64,000 bases of DNA from Lineus longissimus. Lineage: Eukaryota; Nemertea; Pilidiophora; Heteronemertea; Lineidae. Below, one piece after another: positions 59,401 to 64,000 of the stretch (position 1 is its first letter; each line of letters starts with the position of its first letter). Both the position numbers and the translations under genes were made by a program. Under the pieces are notes generated by a model that searched no databases, was not told the origin of the DNA, and worked only from the letters and a program-made list of their open reading frames with translations. The stretch covers positions 1,180,001 to 1,244,000 of the forward strand of contig NC_088320.1 of NCBI RefSeq assembly GCF_910592395.1, written 5' to 3'.

Positions 59401-61086
59401 CAATTACTGATCAACCACCCCAAGAATATACTTATTTTTTTGGTGTACTTTGCAGACACTGAACATAGATATTGTTATAAACTATCTATCTTGCATTTCT
59501 TCCCCTTCCCTCTTAACATGAAAACTGAAAAATTGATCATCACCCTGTATAATTGGCATTAAGATTTCCGCTTTGCTGGGAGTCATTGTATGTTGGGACT
59601 TTCTAATGAAACGAAGCATCTATATCGGACCTGGAAAAAGTAAAGCTGAACACTGAATGACACAAAAACTAAAACCCCAGATGATGACCATCTGTATGCT
59701 GAGACAGTGCAATTTGCCGATACAGTTAAGACAAATGAGGCTTTTTACCAAACATGCCATGATAGTGTTTGTTGCTCAGCAATTAGGGATGTCCACTGAG
59801 GACGGGAACTTGTTGTGACCAGATAATACGAGTGTTTTTCTTTTTTTGGTGCCTCTTGAGAAACTTGATACAGATAAAGATAAAGGAGTTCTTTTCTTGG
59901 CAGATTTTTTGTGCATAATTTGCGTTGGTGACATCAGAATTCTAGGGCCAGAAAAACCCGTATTTCCTCGACAAAGGGCAATATTTGATAATTGTAACAT
60001 GCACATCATTTCGGAGGGAGCTGACTGAATCAATCCACCTGTTCCATTTCCTGGCGGGGTAATTAACGTAAGCCTTCTTACTTACTAATGGATGTGGCTT
60101 ATTGCTGCACGCTAGCGACAGCGACCAAATGATGCTATCTGCAACATGATGCTGGTGTCAGAAATGGATTATTGTTGCATGTTACCGTTAGCAACCTGTA
60201 GCGCCATGATTGCATTTGTAAATATTCAATAGAGATTTCTTAAATACAGCAGCAATGTAAGCAAGAATTCTAATTCATTGTCTTCATCAAAGACAATCTT
60301 TGTGCAATTTCACATAATTCAACTCTATTCCATATCGCCAACTCAAAGTCTCTGCAGTATAATCGTAAATCAATTTTTGAAAATCTTTGGAAAATTGTTA
60401 GTCAAAACACCTTCGTTTGTTTCACGATAAACAATGTTGACTGTCATTTGGAGCTTTGAAATTGGTATTGTTTCTCATCAAGCGTATTTGTTAGATGCTG
60501 GCTCGAGGTGCTTCTTTCTGTTGTTCCAACAACAGAATCCATGTTTTGGTTTTTTGACACCGAAATTTCCAAATCTCTGCAAATGTTTAGGTTGTGAATA
60601 CAATACCTGGGCCTATGTAGCCTCTAGGATATTTAACAAAGTTTTCCGAGCAAGCCCTTTTTTTGGGGGTACAGAAACTGTTTTGCCAATGCAAACAATA
60701 CGTTACAGAAGCTGGTTTCCTGCATTTAGTTTCTAAGTTGTTGACCAGATTAGGTTTTTTCTCCTGGCTAGTTTCTCATTGGTTATAGCAGCTCTTCCTG
60801 CGGTCCATGGAAAAAAAGGGTATTTCTTTGAGGAAAAGCATTATGGTGAGTTACAACGGATCTCTTCAGCTGAACACCGAAACAGCTTTTCTTTTCCTTG
60901 TTTTGAAAGTACATGTATAACTTTTTCAGGTTATCCTACTTTAGACACAGTAAGAAAGTACAGTAAGAATTAGTCGTTTTTTCCTGCTTAACTTACTCTG
61001 GAAAACTTTGCAGATTAGGGCATCAGGACTTGGCAGAGCTGTGTCTTGCCGTTAAAACCCCGCAGAGTACATATACCGATAAATGG
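56477..61086. other. Intergenic DNA, no supported gene
   Basis: Longest frames (56812-57207 +, 60434-60736 +) lack domains. Near 57904 a TAGTAGAACCTCTCTG motif resembles the start of the CAGTAGAACC MITE family. Nothing else is clear. Confidence 0.4.
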
Positions 61087-61317
61087 CCTACTTTTTGCAT
61101 GTGCAGGCTTACTTTTTGCATGTGCAGGCTTACTTTTTGCATGTGCAGGCTTACTTTTTGCATGTGCAGGCTTACTTTTTGCGTGTGCAGGCTTACTTTT
61201 TGCATGTGCAGGCTTACTTTTTGCATGTGCAGGCTTACTTTTTGCGTGTGCAGGCTTACTTTTTGCATGTGCAGGCTTACTTTTTGCGTGTGCAGGCTTA
61301 CTTTTTGCGTGTGCAGT
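61087..61317. repeat. 21-bp minisatellite, 11 copies
   Basis: Eleven 21-bp units of CTTACTTTTTGCATGTGCAG plus G. The only frequent difference is CAT or CGT at one position, in the order cat x4, cgt, cat, cat, cgt, cat, cgt, cgt. Five of six frames are open through it, which is a by-product of the period and not evidence of a gene. Confidence 0.95.
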
Positions 61318-63370
61318 GTTACTCATAAGGGTGTATTGGTGTAGTCACAACAACACTGGCATAGGTCTACCCATGCTGATATCTTAGCTTTTGATCTTTT
61401 TGTCTCTGGCTCCCTCTTTAATGGAACTCTGTAACTATCATTTAGGTCTCACTCCTCCTTTAAACTACGAGTGCCTTGAACTTTAGCAAACTCATCAATT
61501 TCCTCCATCCAGCACCATTTTTTGCCTGCATGTCAACCAGCATAGATTCAAGATTATACCCCTTGGTAGAAACGTGACATAAAAAGTTGCAAATCTCTTC
61601 TAATTGAGGAGGTATGCTAATTAGTTAAGACGTTGGATGACATAATTAGCATCATTTAGGCTCCGCTGTCGGCTAGTAAGATGGGAGATGGAGCACGTCC
61701 AAATTATTCCTGTGGCAATATGTAGAATGCCGGGATATGTTCTGTAAGGGGGGTTTGCTTGATGTGTGTTAAAAAAGAGAGAAAAGATGGTTGTAAATGT
61801 CAACGGAAACAGATGGATATGTGGAGATGGCTACTTGGTTTGGTTGATCATTTCCTTTATTCAACCTGGCCAGTGTAATTGCTTTGACTAATACTATTCT
61901 TTGGGTATTCATTTAGCTTGAACATAAAGATATCGGGCCTCTTCGTCATGTCAGTTTCCTTGTGAGCATTCCTGCCCTCAACAAGGTGAAACAATTATCT
62001 CAGGAGTTAATCTTCAGGAAAGATCTTATTAACAGAGTCCACCACACTTCTCAATTTCACGGTGATTGGTTTGACACATATCAACAAGCAATCCACCGAT
62101 CATGGTCCAGTGATCAGTGTGTTTGACGTGGGGATTACCCTGGCTCATCGGCGCATAGTGACGTTGATTATTCTTGATGCGATCGATGACATTGCAAGGA
62201 TGGCCATCGAAGTGTGAGGGAGACCTGTTGCATATTTCATTGACGAACTGTTGAACTGGGTTTCTCTTTCTGATAAAGGATTGATCTACGCTTCATGGCG
62301 CTTTGAACATTTTTACCCGCTGTTAAAAGTTAATGATGTACATTGCAGTCTTTCCAATCTATGACAACCCATCAACAGACTAGCCACTGCCGGCAGAGAT
62401 GGGGAAGATGGCGACAGTTTACTGATTATCAAAGCTTAAACTCACAGAATATAGCCACTCCAAGCTTTCAATTCCGATATTGAACAGTACCAATACTCGG
62501 TGCTTTGATACTGCCATACTCATCATTCCTACTGCTCAGAATCCCTGATCCTCACTTGCACTTGTGCGGCAAGCTATAACCCTCTGGACATCAAAGATGA
62601 CAAAAGAGTCCATTTGAATTCAAGATCATGGCCACTTCTATTCAAGCAACAATTTTAGTTGAAATAAGTTGAAGAGAAGGAAAGATACTCAACTTCAAAG
62701 TGTTTTAGAAAGTATGGGAGACAGTGCTTTCATGATAGGAGACTGGCACCCTCCCCTGCCCATTTCACAAAGTTCTGTTAAATGAACCACTCAGTTGGAT
62801 GGACTATAAAGGACCCTCATGTTACAAAAAACATAACTAGGTAAGTTTGTATATCTGCCCAGAGTCGCTGTGATATTTTGACACCCATAATCTGAACATG
62901 GAATGCTTACATGTAGGTAACAAAAATAAAGATAAGATGATGCTACAAAGGTCAAATCGATAAAACCTAGGAGTATTATTTGACACCTTGAAGTATTCAG
63001 AGGACAACCAAATGTCATATACAGTTACCATTTCAGCTCCTTTAAAGTTGTAATGTTAACCAGGATTAAACGTCTTTGTAGTTTTTAACGCAACCTAAGA
63101 TAAGCCGCTTAGAGGCGCTAAAGTTTAATATGATACTGGCAAAGGTGACAGGGTCATCACTACTTCCTTGTTGATTTTTCAAAAAGCCATGTTCGTTGTT
63201 GCTAAGGGAGCCCTTTTTCAGCAGGATTTAATACTTAGTAGAAATTGTATTTTCAAGTTTGATATGGACAGGCTGATAAACGATTGTATCGTTGCTCGTT
63301 ATCTTCCATCAAGCGTCTCTTTGACTGGTTTGATGAGAACTCTTGCTGACAAAAGTGGCAAAATCTGAAA
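61318..63370. other. Intergenic DNA, no supported gene
   Basis: No coding or structured feature was recognised. Confidence 0.35.
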
Positions 63371-63460
63371 TTAGTGAAAATGAAGAAAAATCATCAGTCC
63401 CAAAAAATTTTTGACTTTGAAAATTTTTCAGAATTTTTAACTTACCCTGGTTCCAGTGTA
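63371..63460. mobile_element. Fragment of the CAGTGGAACCCC-family TIR element
   Basis: AATGAAGAAAAATCATCAGT and TTTGAAAATTTTTCAGAATT are the internal module of the family. It runs out at CCCTGGTTCCAGTG followed by TA, the inverted terminal end. Confidence 0.65.
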
Positions 63461-64000
63461 TATTGCTTATATTCACCATTCTCTTCAATAGCCTGTCAGC
63501 CTCATTTTTTTGTCAAGCTTGCTTTGATGTTGTGCTCAGTTTGTTTGCTGTTCAAATGACACTAATTTCCAGCAAGTATTTCAGTTTTTTGCAGCTTTAG
63601 CTGATTACGCCTTTACCCACCTACAGAATATATGGCTTGTACTCATATTTTATGGAAGGGAAGGTGTTATTCTTGCTTTGGTCTGTTTGAAAGGGAAATC
63701 AAGCTTATTTCTCGCCACATTTGCCTGTTGAAAGAAATCGAGCTGTATCAGATTGAAAGGTTGCAGTACGACAGGTTTGAGATGAATGGTGTAAAATTAG
63801 TTTCTGTTACTAATCCGCTGCCACGGCAATCTATCATTTTCACTCTGTTCACTCTTACGTAAGCATTCTAAAAAGTGGCTCAGTTTTTTCAGTTGGTGAC
63901 TGACGTTTACGCTATCAACTGTGGTTTGTGTGGGAACTTGTAATGTGAACAGGCTCTGAGAAGCTGTGTTAACCTTCAGCCCTTTTTATATCAGTCTGGG
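63461..64000. other. Intergenic DNA at the window end
   Basis: A + frame at 63632-63862 has ordinary composition but no recognisable domain and no splice context. No gene is supported. Confidence 0.35.

Noticed and set aside
61015-61387. Five open frames encoding heptapeptide repeats (e.g. AHAKSKP)
   Set aside because: A 21-bp unit without stops in five of six frames gives long frames automatically. No gene context.

Overview
The window is metazoan genomic DNA. Coding exons are interrupted by introns with GT..AG borders, transcript ends carry AATAAA signals, and the AT-rich non-coding DNA is full of short inverted-repeat elements, tRNA-like repeats and minisatellites. A GPATCH8-type gene plus repeat families such as GGCCGCC-containing units and CAGTGGAACCCC-type TIR elements suggest a marine invertebrate (lophotrochozoan or invertebrate deuterostome). 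The species cannot be named from the sequence. There are no bacterial, CRISPR or viral gene blocks.

Two large genes are well supported, both on the + strand. The first (19.0-26.6 kb) is the 3' part of a GPATCH8 homologue: two short exons (19020-19288, 19389-19499), a 4.6-kb terminal exon (19691-24338) and a ~2.3-kb 3' UTR ending near an AATAAA at 26621. Its N-terminal G-patch and zinc-finger exons were not found. The second (coding 41554-45312, poly(A) signal near 46017) encodes an unrecognised 1252-residue, mostly disordered, probably nuclear protein. It has a strong SUMO-interacting motif, a basic NLS-like stretch and a heptapeptide minisatellite, with candidate non-coding 5' exons upstream.

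Two weaker candidate terminal exons of unknown genes lie at 5036-5229 and 12141-12545. Each has a plausible splice acceptor, an open frame and a poly(A) signal. Much of the other non-coding DNA is probably intronic or intergenic.

The intergenic DNA is the accessory part. It contains a ~1.0-kb element with ~60-bp terminal inverted repeats and a perfect 9-bp target duplication (Mutator-like), a 285-bp TIR element containing a tRNA-like box, and TA-flanked pogo/Tigger-like and mariner-like MITEs. It also holds a dimeric tRNA-derived SINE head, a 380-bp direct duplication, a composite array with telomere-like CCCTAA motifs at 52.2-53.5 kb, a GGCCGCC repeat element at 53.5-54.3 kb, and tandem repeats of 21, 59, 97 and 134 bp. 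The palindromic cAMP-response element TGACGTCA occurs at least six times, five of them inside TIR elements.
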